Below the pieces are notes generated by a model. That model made no database searches. It worked only from the letters and a program-made list of their open reading frames with translations, and was not told the origin of the DNA. 64,000 bases of DNA from ZC4RG30 sp035556135 (GTDB lineage Bacteria; Pseudomonadota; Gammaproteobacteria; Steroidobacterales; Steroidobacteraceae), in the NCBI GenBank assembly GCA_035556135.1, contig DATMFO010000005.1, positions 124,001 through 188,000 of the forward strand, written 5' to 3'. Positions 18,031 to 26,158 of the stretch are shown one piece after another. Each line of letters starts with the position of its first letter. Position 1 is the stretch's first letter. The position numbers and the translations under genes are program-made.

Positions 18031-19494
18031 TCACGCTTGAACACGTTTGCGCTCGTTGGAAGGTGCGATGCCCATCGATTCACGGTACTTGGCGACCGTG
18101 CGACGGGCGACCGGGATGCCTTCCTTGGAGAGGATTTCTGCGATGCGGCTGTCTGAAAGTGGCGCGCCGGGCGTCTCCTCGCGGATCAGCTTCCTGATCT
18201 TGGCGCGGATGGCGGTGGAGGAGGTGCCCGAACCATCGGCGCCCTCCACCTGGCTGGAGAAGAAATAGCGCAGCTCGAATACCCCGCGCGGGGTGTGCAT
18301 GTACTTGCCGGAGGTGACGCGCGATACCGTGCTCTCGTGCATCTCGATGGCGGCGGCGATGTCGCGCAGGATCATCGGCCGCATGTGCTCCTCGCCCTGC
18401 TCGAGGAAGGCATGCTGGCGCTCGACGATGGAGCGGGCGACCTTCAGCAGGGTGTCGTGGCGGATCTCCAGGCTCTTCAGCAGCCACCGCGCTTCCTGCA
18501 ACTGGCTGCGCATGGTGGCGTGGCTGGCTCCACGCCCGAGCAGGCTGGCGTAGCTCTCATTGATCCGCACCCTTGGAAGGGTGGACGAATTCATCTCCAC
18601 CGTCCAGCCGTTCGTTGTGCGTCGCACAAAAACGTCCGGGACCACGTATTCCGGGGCCGCAGGGCTGATCTGCGACCCGGGGCGGGGATGGCAGCCGCGC
18701 ACCAGGGCCAGCGCCTGCTCCAGTTCCTCGTCCGAGGCCTTCAGCACCCGGCGCAGCTGGTTCATCTCGCGCGTGGCCACGAGATCCAGATGCTCGCCGG
18801 CAATGGCCAGCGCGGCGGCCAGGCCGGGCGTTTCCGGATCCAGCGCCTTCAGCTGCAGGGTGATGCACTCGCCGACATTGCGCGCGCCCACGCCCAGCGG
18901 ATCGAACCCCTGCACCACCTGCAGCATCCGCCCGATCTCCTCGTCGCCGGCCTCGATCTCCGGCTTCAGGGTGCCGGCAATGGCATCGAAGGGATCGGAG
19001 AGGTAACCGTCGTCGTTGATGGCGTCGATGATGGCGTTGCCGATGGCCTTCTCGCGCGGATTCAGGCGCGCCATCTCCAGCTGCCAGAGCAGGTGCTCGC
19101 GCAGCGACTCGCCGCGGTTGTCGCCGTATTCCTGCTGGCGTTCGTCATCGTCGCCCTGCCAGGGCGCCTCACCCGGCGCCGCCGAGGTTTCCTGCCAGGT
19201 GTCTTCGAGGATCTCGACGGAGGGCTCGGCCTCGCCGTCGCGGGGATCAACCGGTCCCTCCGGGTCCTCGGCGTGCGGGGGCTCGCGGTCGTTGGGCGCG
19301 GCGCCCAGCGCCTCGAAGGTGGCCGTGGATTCGGTGTCTTCCTCGGCCTCCAGCATCACGTTGGACTCGAGGACTTCGCGGATATGCGCCTGCAGCTCCA
19401 GCGCGGGCAGCTGCAGCAGCCTGATCGCCTGCTGCAGCTGCGGCGTCATCGTCAGCTGCTGTCCCAGGCGTAGCTGGAGGGAGGCCTTGAGCAT
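18031..19494 (-). CDS. rpoN: RNA polymerase sigma-54 factor RpoN
   Basis: Directs transcription from -24/-12 promoters with AAA+ enhancer-binding activators. 487 aa: Gln/Leu-rich region I (LRLGQQLTMTPQLQQAIRLL, residues 8-27) that contacts activators, an acidic region II (about 60-130), the core-binding region, and the C-terminal RpoN box ARRTVAKYRE. Several genes that could use it (for example pil genes) are in the window, but no clear -24/-12 promoter was identified. The ATG has only a weak ribosome-binding site. Confidence 0.96.
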   Translation of the reverse strand: MLKASLQLRLGQQLTMTPQLQQAIRLLQLPALELQAHIREVLESNVMLEAEEDTESTATFEALGAAPNDREPPHAEDPEGPVDPRDGEAEPSVEILEDTWQETSAAPGEAPWQGDDDERQQEYGDNRGESLREHLLWQLEMARLNPREKAIGNAIIDAINDDGYLSDPFDAIAGTLKPEIEAGDEEIGRMLQVVQGFDPLGVGARNVGECITLQLKALDPETPGLAAALAIAGEHLDLVATREMNQLRRVLKASDEELEQALALVRGCHPRPGSQISPAAPEYVVPDVFVRRTTNGWTVEMNSSTLPRVRINESYASLLGRGASHATMRSQLQEARWLLKSLEIRHDTLLKVARSIVERQHAFLEQGEEHMRPMILRDIAAAIEMHESTVSRVTSGKYMHTPRGVFELRYFFSSQVEGADGSGTSSTAIRAKIRKLIREETPGAPLSDSRIAEILSKEGIPVARRTVAKYRESMGIAPSNERKRVQA

Positions 19495-19716
19495 GGCGCT
19501 AGAAGCGGCGGCGGGAAGGGGCCGGAAGCGGCAGGGCCGCCGCGGAAATCAGGAAAATTCCCATGGATATCAGGATCCTGGCAACACCCACGGAAATCAT
19601 GCCAACCAAAAAAACTCTCGCTCTTCCTGTCTTTCACCCAGTCTATCCAAACTCTATCAGCGCCCCATGCAAAAGATAGTCCATGTGCAGCATGGGGCCG
19701 GACCGGGGTCACGGAA

Positions 19717-19737
19717 CCGGCGCCAGACCGGCGCCGG
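19717..19737 (-). terminator. Hairpin downstream of lptB
   Basis: CCGGCGCC (19717-19724) and GGCGCCGG (19730-19737) form a perfect 8-bp stem with a 5-base loop, 7 bases beyond the lptB stop. There is no U-run, so termination would be partial or Rho-dependent. The 250-base interval 19495-19744 otherwise holds only the untranslated leader of rpoN; I see no further gene in it. Confidence 0.4.
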
Positions 19738-19744
19738 ATGCGAT

Positions 19745-20521
19745 CTACATGCGGAAGTTCTTGCCCAGGTACACCTCGCGGACGCTTTCGTTGGCGAGGA
19801 TCTCATCGGAGGTGCCCGCGGCGATCACGGTGCCGCGGTTGACGATGACGGCGCGGTTGCAGACACCCAGCGTCTCGCGCACGTTGTGGTCGGTGATGAG
19901 CACGCCGATGCCGCGGGCGGCGAGGTCGGTGACGATCTTCTGGATGTCCATCACCGAGATCGGATCGACCCCGGCGAAGGGCTCATCGAGCAGGATGAAG
20001 CGTGGATTGGCCGCCAGGGCTCGCGCGATCTCCGCGCGGCGCCGCTCGCCACCGGAGAGCGCGATGCCCAGGCTCTTGCGCACATGGCCGATGTGCAGCT
20101 CGCCGAGGATGTGTTCCAGCTCGGCCTGGCGGCCGGCCTTGTCGAGGTCGTTGCGCGTCTCGAGGATGGCCATCACGTTGTGCTCCACCGACAGGCGGCG
20201 GAACACCGAGGCCTCCTGCGGCAGGTAGCCCAGGCCCAGGCGCGCACGCTTGTGCATGGGCAGATGCGTGAGCACGGTGCCGTCGAGGCTGATCTCGCCT
20301 GCGTCGGCGCTCACCAGGCCGACGATCATGTAGAAGGAAGTGGTCTTGCCGGCCCCGTTGGGGCCGAGCAGGCCGACGATCTCGCCGGATTCCACGTGCA
20401 GGGAAAGATTCTCGACAACCACGCGGCCGCGGTAGGCCTTGCGCAGGTGGCTGGCGCGCAGCACGGAGCGGGCGGGAGCGGCGTCGGGCGTGCTGGATGA
20501 GTCCAGGACCTCGGCGTTCAT
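19745..20521 (-). CDS. lptB: LPS export ABC transporter ATP-binding protein LptB
   Basis: ATPase that powers extraction of lipopolysaccharide from the inner membrane with LptFG and LptC. 258 aa: Walker A GPNGAGKT at 53-60, signature LSGGERRRAEIARALA, Walker B FILLDEPFAGVDPI, and the LptB-typical YLPQEASVFRRLSVEHN Q-loop region. The first 20 residues are a non-conserved extension relative to E. coli LptB. It overlaps lptA by 4 bases. LptF and LptG are not in the window. Confidence 0.95.
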   Translation of the reverse strand: MNAEVLDSSSTPDAAPARSVLRASHLRKAYRGRVVVENLSLHVESGEIVGLLGPNGAGKTTSFYMIVGLVSADAGEISLDGTVLTHLPMHKRARLGLGYLPQEASVFRRLSVEHNVMAILETRNDLDKAGRQAELEHILGELHIGHVRKSLGIALSGGERRRAEIARALAANPRFILLDEPFAGVDPISVMDIQKIVTDLAARGIGVLITDHNVRETLGVCNRAVIVNRGTVIAAGTSDEILANESVREVYLGKNFRM

Positions 20522-21159
20522 TGGGCGGTGCTCCGGTCGGGGGTGCGGGGTGTGGGCACGCGCGCGCCAGCATCCAGGTCTACGATGCAGCGGTCATTTC
20601 CACCCTGGGGGGGGGTGATGATCGAGCCGTCGGAAAGACTGTAGAACAGCTCCTCGAGATTGCACTCGGTGCGGCCATCCGTGTAGGAGGTCTTGCCGGA
20701 GAAGCGCACCCGGTTGCTGGTGCCGTCGAACTCGATGGCATTGGCCTGGCCCCGCACGCGGCGCGGCGAACTGGCGGGCTGGTGCGAAAAGGTGGCCTGC
20801 GACCCCTGCACCCTGGCTGACTGCAGCTGCTGGCCGCGAAAGACGACCAGTGCAGTCTCGGCATCGAGCACGGCACCGCGGTAGTCGATGTGCACTCCAC
20901 CTGACAGCGTGAGCTGATTGACGTTGCCGGGAAGCAGGGCGCGTACGGCGCGGCCGGCCTTGATGGACATGTCGCTGCCGTGGCTGATCTCGGCGTTGTC
21001 GATGATTGTGCTGTCATCCTGGACGTTGTGCTCCAGGCGCGACCAGTTGTCGATGGTGAGGGCGCCGGTGAGCTGGGCGGGCACGGCAGGATTCATGACG
21101 GCCAGCGCCAGGAGCAACGCCGTGCCCGCTGTGCGCCGATCAGAGCGAAATCTTGCCAT
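20518..21159 (-). CDS. lptA: LPS transport periplasmic protein LptA
   Basis: Forms the periplasmic bridge that carries LPS to LptDE. 213 aa: a signal peptide (about 1-28, ending AVPAQ) and an OstA/LptA beta-jellyroll domain (about 35-190; DNAEISHGSDMSIKAGRAV, GGVHIDYRGAVLDAETALVV). The C-terminal 20 residues are Pro/Arg-rich. Its start overlaps the end of lptC by 20 bases and its stop overlaps lptB. Confidence 0.88.
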   Translation of the reverse strand: MARFRSDRRTAGTALLLALAVMNPAVPAQLTGALTIDNWSRLEHNVQDDSTIIDNAEISHGSDMSIKAGRAVRALLPGNVNQLTLSGGVHIDYRGAVLDAETALVVFRGQQLQSARVQGSQATFSHQPASSPRRVRGQANAIEFDGTSNRVRFSGKTSYTDGRTECNLEELFYSLSDGSIITPPQGGNDRCIVDLDAGARVPTPRTPDRSTAQ

Positions 21160-21706
21160 GCCCTGATTCTACCGTGACGATTCCGGTGGCGATATTCACG
21201 CGCGCGCCGCGACCCTTGAAGTTGTTGCCACCATCGGTGATGTCCACCTCTCCCGTGACGGTGACGACTTCCCCGTTGATGTCGTACTGGAGCGCATCGG
21301 TGGTGATGACCAGCGGCGTACGGTTGCCTTCCTCCCTTCCCTCGGCGCGCACTTTTCCAGAAAGCTGCACGATTCCGCCTTCTGCCGGGAAATCCCCGCT
21401 CTCGGCGGTCAGGTTCCAGCTCTGCTGCCTGCGCCGGGACCGGGGCGGTGGCTGATGGTGGAACGTCAGGCTGGACGCCTGCACGTCGCCGTTCGCCAGC
21501 TGGACCACGCGCTCTGCCTCGATCTCGTATTGCAGCTTGCCCCCGGCATCCAGCTGCCGGAGGAGCACGCCCTGCGCCTCGAAGTCGGGGCGATCCTCCT
21601 GCACTGCGTCCGCGACCCGGGTCTGCTCCGGCTTGCGCACCACGCCAAACCAGGCGGCGGCAGCGACGGCGGCAACCAGCGGGAGGGCGATGAGAACCTT
21701 CTTCAC
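21140..21706 (-). CDS. lptC: LPS export system protein LptC
   Basis: Single-pass inner-membrane protein that hands LPS from LptB2FG to LptA. 188 aa: N-terminal transmembrane helix (about 4-22) and a periplasmic OstA-like domain (FEAQGVLLRQLDAGGKLQYE to GRGARVNIATGIVTV). It sits between kdsD (12 bases upstream) and lptA (20-base overlap). The kdsC phosphatase gene that usually separates kdsD from lptC is missing. Confidence 0.88.
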   Translation of the reverse strand: MKKVLIALPLVAAVAAAAWFGVVRKPEQTRVADAVQEDRPDFEAQGVLLRQLDAGGKLQYEIEAERVVQLANGDVQASSLTFHHQPPPRSRRRQQSWNLTAESGDFPAEGGIVQLSGKVRAEGREEGNRTPLVITTDALQYDINGEVVTVTGEVDITDGGNNFKGRGARVNIATGIVTVESGHGKISL

Positions 21707-21718
21707 GGGAACGCCTCC

Positions 21719-22735
21719 TTACACCGCGCCCGCGCGCAGCAGGTCGTGGATGTTCAGCGCACCGACCAGCCTGTCGCCTGCGTCGACCACCAGCAGCGCA
21801 GTGACGGCATGCACCTGCATGTCGTTCACGGCTTCGGCCGCCAGCTGTTCCTGGCGCAGGGTGCGCGGCGCGTGCGTCATCACGGCATCGATGCGCGTGG
21901 CGGCCGGGTCGAGGCCGCGGTTCAGCACGCGGCGCAGGTCGCCATCGGTGAACACGCCGAGCAGCTGCTGCCCCGCATCTGTCACCGCCGTCAGGCCCAG
22001 CCCGCCGCGGGTCATCTCCGCCAGGCCTTCGGCCAGCGTCACGTCCGCCGCCACGCGGGGCAGGGCATCGCCGCGGCGCATCACATCGGCCACGCGCAGC
22101 AGCTTGCGGCCCAGCGCGCCGGCAGGGTGCGAACGCGCGAAGTCCTCGCTGGTGAAGCCGCGTGCCTCCAGCAGCGCAGTGGCCAGCGCATCACCCATGG
22201 CCAGCGCCGCGGTGGTGCTGGCGGTGGGCGCAAGGTTCAGCGGACAGGCTTCCTCCGCGACACTCACGTCCAGGTGCACGGCGGCCTCGCGCGCCAGCGT
22301 GGAGGAAGGATTGCCCGTGAGCGCGATCACCGGCACGGACAGCCGCGCCATGTAGGGCAACAGGGCCAGCAGTTCGGCGCTCTCGCCCGAATGCGACAGC
22401 GCCACCAGCACGTCGCCGCGCACCACCATGCCGAGGTCGCCATGGCAGGCCTCGGCGGCATGCAGGAAGAAGGCGCTGGTGCCGGTGCTGGCCAGCGTGG
22501 CGGCGATCTTGTGGCCCACGTGGCCTGTCTTGCCCAGGCCGCTCACCACGACGCGTCCTGCTGCCGGCGGGGTGGTCGCCTCGAGGCACAGCGTGCAGGC
22601 GCGGGCGAACGCGGCACCGACACGCGCCGGCAGTGCAGCCAGGGCGCGCGTCTCCACCTCGAGTGCGCGCCGGCCGGCATCGACCAGCGCACGTTCCGTG
22701 CGCAGGTCGGGGACGGGTCGGGATAGGTCCGGCAT
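21719..22735 (-). CDS. kdsD: Arabinose-5-phosphate isomerase KdsD
   Basis: Converts ribulose-5-phosphate to arabinose-5-phosphate, the first step of Kdo synthesis for LPS. 338 aa: a SIS domain (about 45-180; VVSGLGKTGHVGHKIAATLA, LSHSGESAELL, PTASTTAALAMGDALA) and a C-terminal CBS pair (about 215-338; GVFTDGDLRR). The ATG at 22735 is chosen because the open frame upstream crosses ibaG/murA antisense. It diverges from ibaG over 43 bases. Confidence 0.93.
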   Translation of the reverse strand: MPDLSRPVPDLRTERALVDAGRRALEVETRALAALPARVGAAFARACTLCLEATTPPAAGRVVVSGLGKTGHVGHKIAATLASTGTSAFFLHAAEACHGDLGMVVRGDVLVALSHSGESAELLALLPYMARLSVPVIALTGNPSSTLAREAAVHLDVSVAEEACPLNLAPTASTTAALAMGDALATALLEARGFTSEDFARSHPAGALGRKLLRVADVMRRGDALPRVAADVTLAEGLAEMTRGGLGLTAVTDAGQQLLGVFTDGDLRRVLNRGLDPAATRIDAVMTHAPRTLRQEQLAAEAVNDMQVHAVTALLVVDAGDRLVGALNIHDLLRAGAV

Positions 22736-22778
22736 GGGCGATAGCTTACACTTGCCGCTCTTCACGCCAGGTTTTCCC

Positions 22779-23018
22779 ATGACTCCCAGCCAGATAGAGG
22801 AGCTGATCCGCACCGGCCTCCCGGATGCCGCGATCCAGGTCCGCTCCGAAGACAATGTGCATTTCGAGGCCACCGTGGTCAGCGCCGCCTTCGAGGGCAA
22901 GCGCCAGTTGCAGCGCCACCAGATGGTGTACCGCACCCTGGGCGAGCGCATGGGCGGCGAAATCCACGCCCTGCAGCTGGCCACGCTCACGCCAGTCGAA
23001 GCCGGCTCCGGGGGCTGA
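22779..23018 (+). CDS. ibaG: BolA-family protein IbaG
   Basis: 79 aa small BolA-fold protein, acid-stress associated in E. coli and able to bind [2Fe-2S] with monothiol glutaredoxin. The sequence RSEDNVHFEATVVSAAF, the RHQMVYRTLG helix and the GGEIHALQLATLTPVE strand match IbaG; the conserved His of GEIHAL is present. It lies 5 bases upstream of murA, as in other gammaproteobacteria. A candidate -10 TACACT lies at 22747-22752. Confidence 0.9.
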   Translation: MTPSQIEELIRTGLPDAAIQVRSEDNVHFEATVVSAAFEGKRQLQRHQMVYRTLGERMGGEIHALQLATLTPVEAGSGG

Positions 23019-23023
23019 GGCGC

Positions 23024-24283
23024 GTGGACAAGCTGCAGATCGTCGGCGGCCACCGCCTCGACGGCGAGGTGCGCATCTCCGGCGCCAAGAATGCGGCGCT
23101 GCCCATCATTGCCGCCACGCTGCTGGCCGAGGAGCCGGTGTCGGTGGGCAATGTGCCGCACCTGCACGATGTCACGACGATGATCCAGCTGCTGGGCCGC
23201 ATGGGGGTGCAGGTCACCGTGGGCGAGCGGCAGCGGGTGGAAGTGGACCCGCGGGCCATCCGCGAGTTCGTCGCGCCGTACGAGCTGGTGAAGACCATGC
23301 GCGCCTCCATCCTGGTGCTGGGGCCGTTGCTGGCGCGCTTCGGCCAGGCGGATGTGTCGCTGCCCGGCGGCTGTGCCATCGGCGCGCGGCCGGTGAACAT
23401 CCACGTGGCCGGCCTCACCGCCATGGGCGCCGAGATCCACATCGAGAATGGATACATCCGCGCCCGCGCCAGCCGCCTGAGGGGCGCGAGGCTGGTGCTC
23501 GACACGGTCACCGTGACCGGCACCGAGAACCTGATGATGGCCGCCACGCTGGCCGACGGCCAGACGGTGATCGAGAACGCCGCGCGCGAGCCTGAGGTGG
23601 TGGACCTCGCGAAGTTCCTCATCGCCATGGGCGCGAAGATCCAGGGCGCAGGTACCGACTGCATCGTGGTCGAGGGCGTCGAGCGCCTGCATGGCGCCGA
23701 ATATGAAGTGCAGCCCGACCGCATCGAGACCGGCACCTTCCTGGTGGCTGGCGCCATCACCGGCGGGCGGGTGCTGGCGCGGCATACCGTGCCGGCGCAC
23801 CTGGATGCGGTGCTGCTGAAGCTGCAGGAAGCCGGCGCGGAGGTGAAGACCGGCCCGGACTGGATCGAGCTCAACATGCATGGCCGCCGCCCGAAGTCCG
23901 TCGACGTGCGCACTGCACCGTACCCGGCTTTCCCGACTGACATGCAGGCGCAGTTCGCCGCGCTGGACTGCGTAGCCGATGGTGTGGGCACCATCATCGA
24001 GACCATCTTCGAGAACCGCTTCATGCACATGCTGGAGATGCGGCGGCTCGGGGCCGAGATCCGCCTGGAAGGCAACACCGCCATCATCAAGGGCGTGCCC
24101 AAGCTCACGGCGGCACCGGTGATGGCCACTGACCTGCGCGCCTCGGCAAGCCTGGTCATCGCGGGCCTGGTGGCGGAAGGTCGCACCGAGATCGACCGCA
24201 TCTACCACATCGACCGCGGCTACGAATCGATCGAGGAGAAATTCGCCCAGCTGGGAGCGGAAATCCGGCGCGTGCCGAGGTAG
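23024..24283 (+). CDS. murA: UDP-N-acetylglucosamine 1-carboxyvinyltransferase MurA
   Basis: First committed step of peptidoglycan synthesis: enolpyruvyl transfer from PEP to UDP-GlcNAc. 419 aa, same as E. coli. The fosfomycin-target cysteine is Cys117 in LPGGCAIGARPVN; the N terminus GEVRISGAKNAALPI carries the conserved Lys-Asn. Starts with GTG at 23024. The hisG gene that often follows murA is replaced here by a convergent protease gene. Confidence 0.96.
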   Translation: MDKLQIVGGHRLDGEVRISGAKNAALPIIAATLLAEEPVSVGNVPHLHDVTTMIQLLGRMGVQVTVGERQRVEVDPRAIREFVAPYELVKTMRASILVLGPLLARFGQADVSLPGGCAIGARPVNIHVAGLTAMGAEIHIENGYIRARASRLRGARLVLDTVTVTGTENLMMAATLADGQTVIENAAREPEVVDLAKFLIAMGAKIQGAGTDCIVVEGVERLHGAEYEVQPDRIETGTFLVAGAITGGRVLARHTVPAHLDAVLLKLQEAGAEVKTGPDWIELNMHGRRPKSVDVRTAPYPAFPTDMQAQFAALDCVADGVGTIIETIFENRFMHMLEMRRLGAEIRLEGNTAIIKGVPKLTAAPVMATDLRASASLVIAGLVAEGRTEIDRIYHIDRGYESIEEKFAQLGAEIRRVPR

Positions 24284-24319
24284 CCGGCCGGGAGAATGCC
24301 GGAAGCTGTCCCGCCGCGC

Positions 24320-25414
24320 TCAGCGCGTCGGCGACTCCGCCACTTCCAGGTCCACCGTGAAACGCTGCTGGCCGCGCATGAAGGTCAGCTGCAGCGAAGT
24401 GCCCGGCTTGCGGCGGGCAATGCGGGCCAGCGCATCGCGCGCACTGCGAAGGGGGGTGCCGTCGATGGCCTCGAGCACATCACCGCGTGACATTCCCGCC
24501 GTCCGGGCCGGCGAGTCGCGGAAGAAATTGCTCACCACCACGCCGCCATGGGCCAGCCCCACGTGGCGCGCGACATCCTCCTGCACATCATCGAGAACCA
24601 GGCCCAGCCAGCCGCGGATCACGCGGCCGTTGGCGACAATCTCGCTGATCACGCCGCGCACCATGTCCACCGGAATGGACACGCCGATGCCTTCGGCATC
24701 CAGGTTGCGGCCGAGCACCGCGGTGTTGATGCCGATCAGCTCGCCGCGCGTGTTGACCAGCGCCCCGCCGGAATTGCCATCGTTGATCGCCGCGTCCGTC
24801 TGGATGAAATCCTCGAACATGGCCACACCCAGATCCGCGCGCCCCTTGGCGCTGACGATGCCGGCGGTCACGGTCTGCGCCAGGCCGAAAGGGTTGCCGA
24901 TGGCCAGCACCACATCGCCCACCGCGACGCGGTCGGAGCGGCCCAGCTGCATCACGGGCAGGTCCTCCAGGTCGATCTTCAGCAGCGCCAGGTCAGTGTC
25001 CTGGTCCACGCCCACCACCCGGGCGGCGGCCTCGCGTCCATCGGCCAGCAGCACGCGGATCTGCCCGGAGCCCTCGATCACGTGCTGGTTGGTGATGATG
25101 TGTCCCTGGGCATCGACGATCACGCCGGAGCCCAGCCCGTCGGGCAGCTGGGGCCTGTCCAGCAGTTCATCGATGCCCGCGGGCCGATCGATCCGCCGCG
25201 TGAAGATACTGACGACAGCAGGGGCGCTGCGGCGCACGGCGGGTGCAAAGGTGTTGGCTTCCAGCACGGCGGCGGCTTCGGAGCCGGCGTCGTCCCCGGC
25301 CGGCAGACCGACCAGGCCCGGCCAGAGCCGCATCACCAGCACCGCAAGCACCAGCCCGCAGGCAACCGAGCCCGCGATGAACAGCGCGGTCTGGCGACGG
25401 CGGTAACTAGTCAT
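24320..25414 (-). CDS. degS: DegS/AlgW-type site-1 serine protease
   Basis: Inner-membrane-anchored periplasmic protease that, in the family, cleaves the anti-sigma-E factor when misfolded outer-membrane proteins bind its PDZ domain. 364 aa: one transmembrane helix (about 10-30), trypsin-like domain with His111 (TNQHVIEG), Asp141 (DTDLALLKID), Ser215 (NDGNSGGAL), and a single PDZ (about 265-355; GWLGLVLDDVQED, MSRGDVLEAIDG). A single PDZ and uncleaved anchor favour DegS/AlgW over DegP. Start ATG 25414. Confidence 0.9.
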   Translation of the reverse strand: MTSYRRRQTALFIAGSVACGLVLAVLVMRLWPGLVGLPAGDDAGSEAAAVLEANTFAPAVRRSAPAVVSIFTRRIDRPAGIDELLDRPQLPDGLGSGVIVDAQGHIITNQHVIEGSGQIRVLLADGREAAARVVGVDQDTDLALLKIDLEDLPVMQLGRSDRVAVGDVVLAIGNPFGLAQTVTAGIVSAKGRADLGVAMFEDFIQTDAAINDGNSGGALVNTRGELIGINTAVLGRNLDAEGIGVSIPVDMVRGVISEIVANGRVIRGWLGLVLDDVQEDVARHVGLAHGGVVVSNFFRDSPARTAGMSRGDVLEAIDGTPLRSARDALARIARRKPGTSLQLTFMRGQQRFTVDLEVAESPTR

Positions 25415-25451
25415 GCCTGGGGTGCGCCGTGGGCGGCATATATCGGTAGTG

Positions 25452-25457
25452 TATAAT
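25452..25457 (+). promoter_or_regulatory. Consensus -10 element for petABC
   Basis: Perfect TATAAT in the word GTATAATGC, 83 bases upstream of the petA ATG, placing transcription start near 25464. No strong -35 hexamer is seen at 16-18 bases upstream. Confidence 0.5.
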
Positions 25458-25540
25458 GCGGGGCTGTCCGGATCGCAGTGGTCACCCCAGGGCGGGACGC
25501 CGGGCAGCAAGAACTAGTCAAGCCTTCGGAAAACCTCTTG

Positions 25541-26158
25541 ATGGACAAGCCCATTGTTCCCGCGCCGGAAATCGATCAGGACCGGCGGAACTTCCTTACC
25601 TTTGCCACCGCCGCCACAGGCGCGGTGGGCGTCGCCTTCGCCGCGGTGCCATTCATTGCTTCATGGGCGCCGTCGGAGCGCGCCCGTGCGGCCGGCGCAC
25701 CGGTCGAGGTCGACCTCACCAAGCTCGAGCCCGGCCAGATGGTCACTTATGTATACCGCAAGAAGCCGGTGTACGTCGTGCGCCGCACGCCGGAGATGCT
25801 GGCGAAGCTTGCCGGCCACGAATCCGAGCTGAAGGATGCGGAGTCGAAGTCTTCGGTGCAGCCGGACTACGCGAAGAACGAGGCGCGCGCCGCGCGGCCG
25901 GAGTTCCTCGTGGTCGAGGGCACCTGCACGCACCTGGGCTGCCTGCCCAAGGCGCGCTTCGAGGCGGGCGCCTCCCCTGAACTGGGCAACGACTGGCCGG
26001 GCGGGTTCTTCTGTCCCTGCCATGGATCCAGGTTCGACCTGGCGGGGCGCGTCTTCAGCGGCTCGCCGGCTTCCTCCAACCTCCGGGTGCCTGTCTATTC
26101 CTTCCGCGACGACAGCACGCTGGTGATCGGCGTCGACGCCTCCACGGAGACCGCCTGA
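25541..26158 (+). CDS. petA: Ubiquinol-cytochrome c reductase, Rieske iron-sulfur subunit
   Basis: 205 aa. Transfers electrons from ubiquinol at the Qo site of the bc1 complex to cytochrome c1. An N-terminal twin-arginine motif DRRNFLTF (Arg15-Arg16) precedes the anchor helix (about 22-42), as in other Tat-exported Rieske proteins. The [2Fe-2S] ligands are in CTHLGC and CPCHGS. The ATG at 25541 fits the family; an upstream GTG (25478) would add 21 residues without similarity. Overlaps petB by one base (TGATG). Confidence 0.94.
   Translation: MDKPIVPAPEIDQDRRNFLTFATAATGAVGVAFAAVPFIASWAPSERARAAGAPVEVDLTKLEPGQMVTYVYRKKPVYVVRRTPEMLAKLAGHESELKDAESKSSVQPDYAKNEARAARPEFLVVEGTCTHLGCLPKARFEAGASPELGNDWPGGFFCPCHGSRFDLAGRVFSGSPASSNLRVPVYSFRDDSTLVIGVDASTETA

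Noticed and set aside
19495..19744. Possible gene or sigma-54 promoter between lptB and rpoN
   Set aside because: The only open frame lacks a ribosome-binding site and motifs; TGGCAT...TTGCC-like bases do not have -24/-12 spacing.
24284..24319. Terminator between murA and degS
   Set aside because: Only a 5-bp CCGGC/GCCGG pairing is present, too weak in DNA of this composition.
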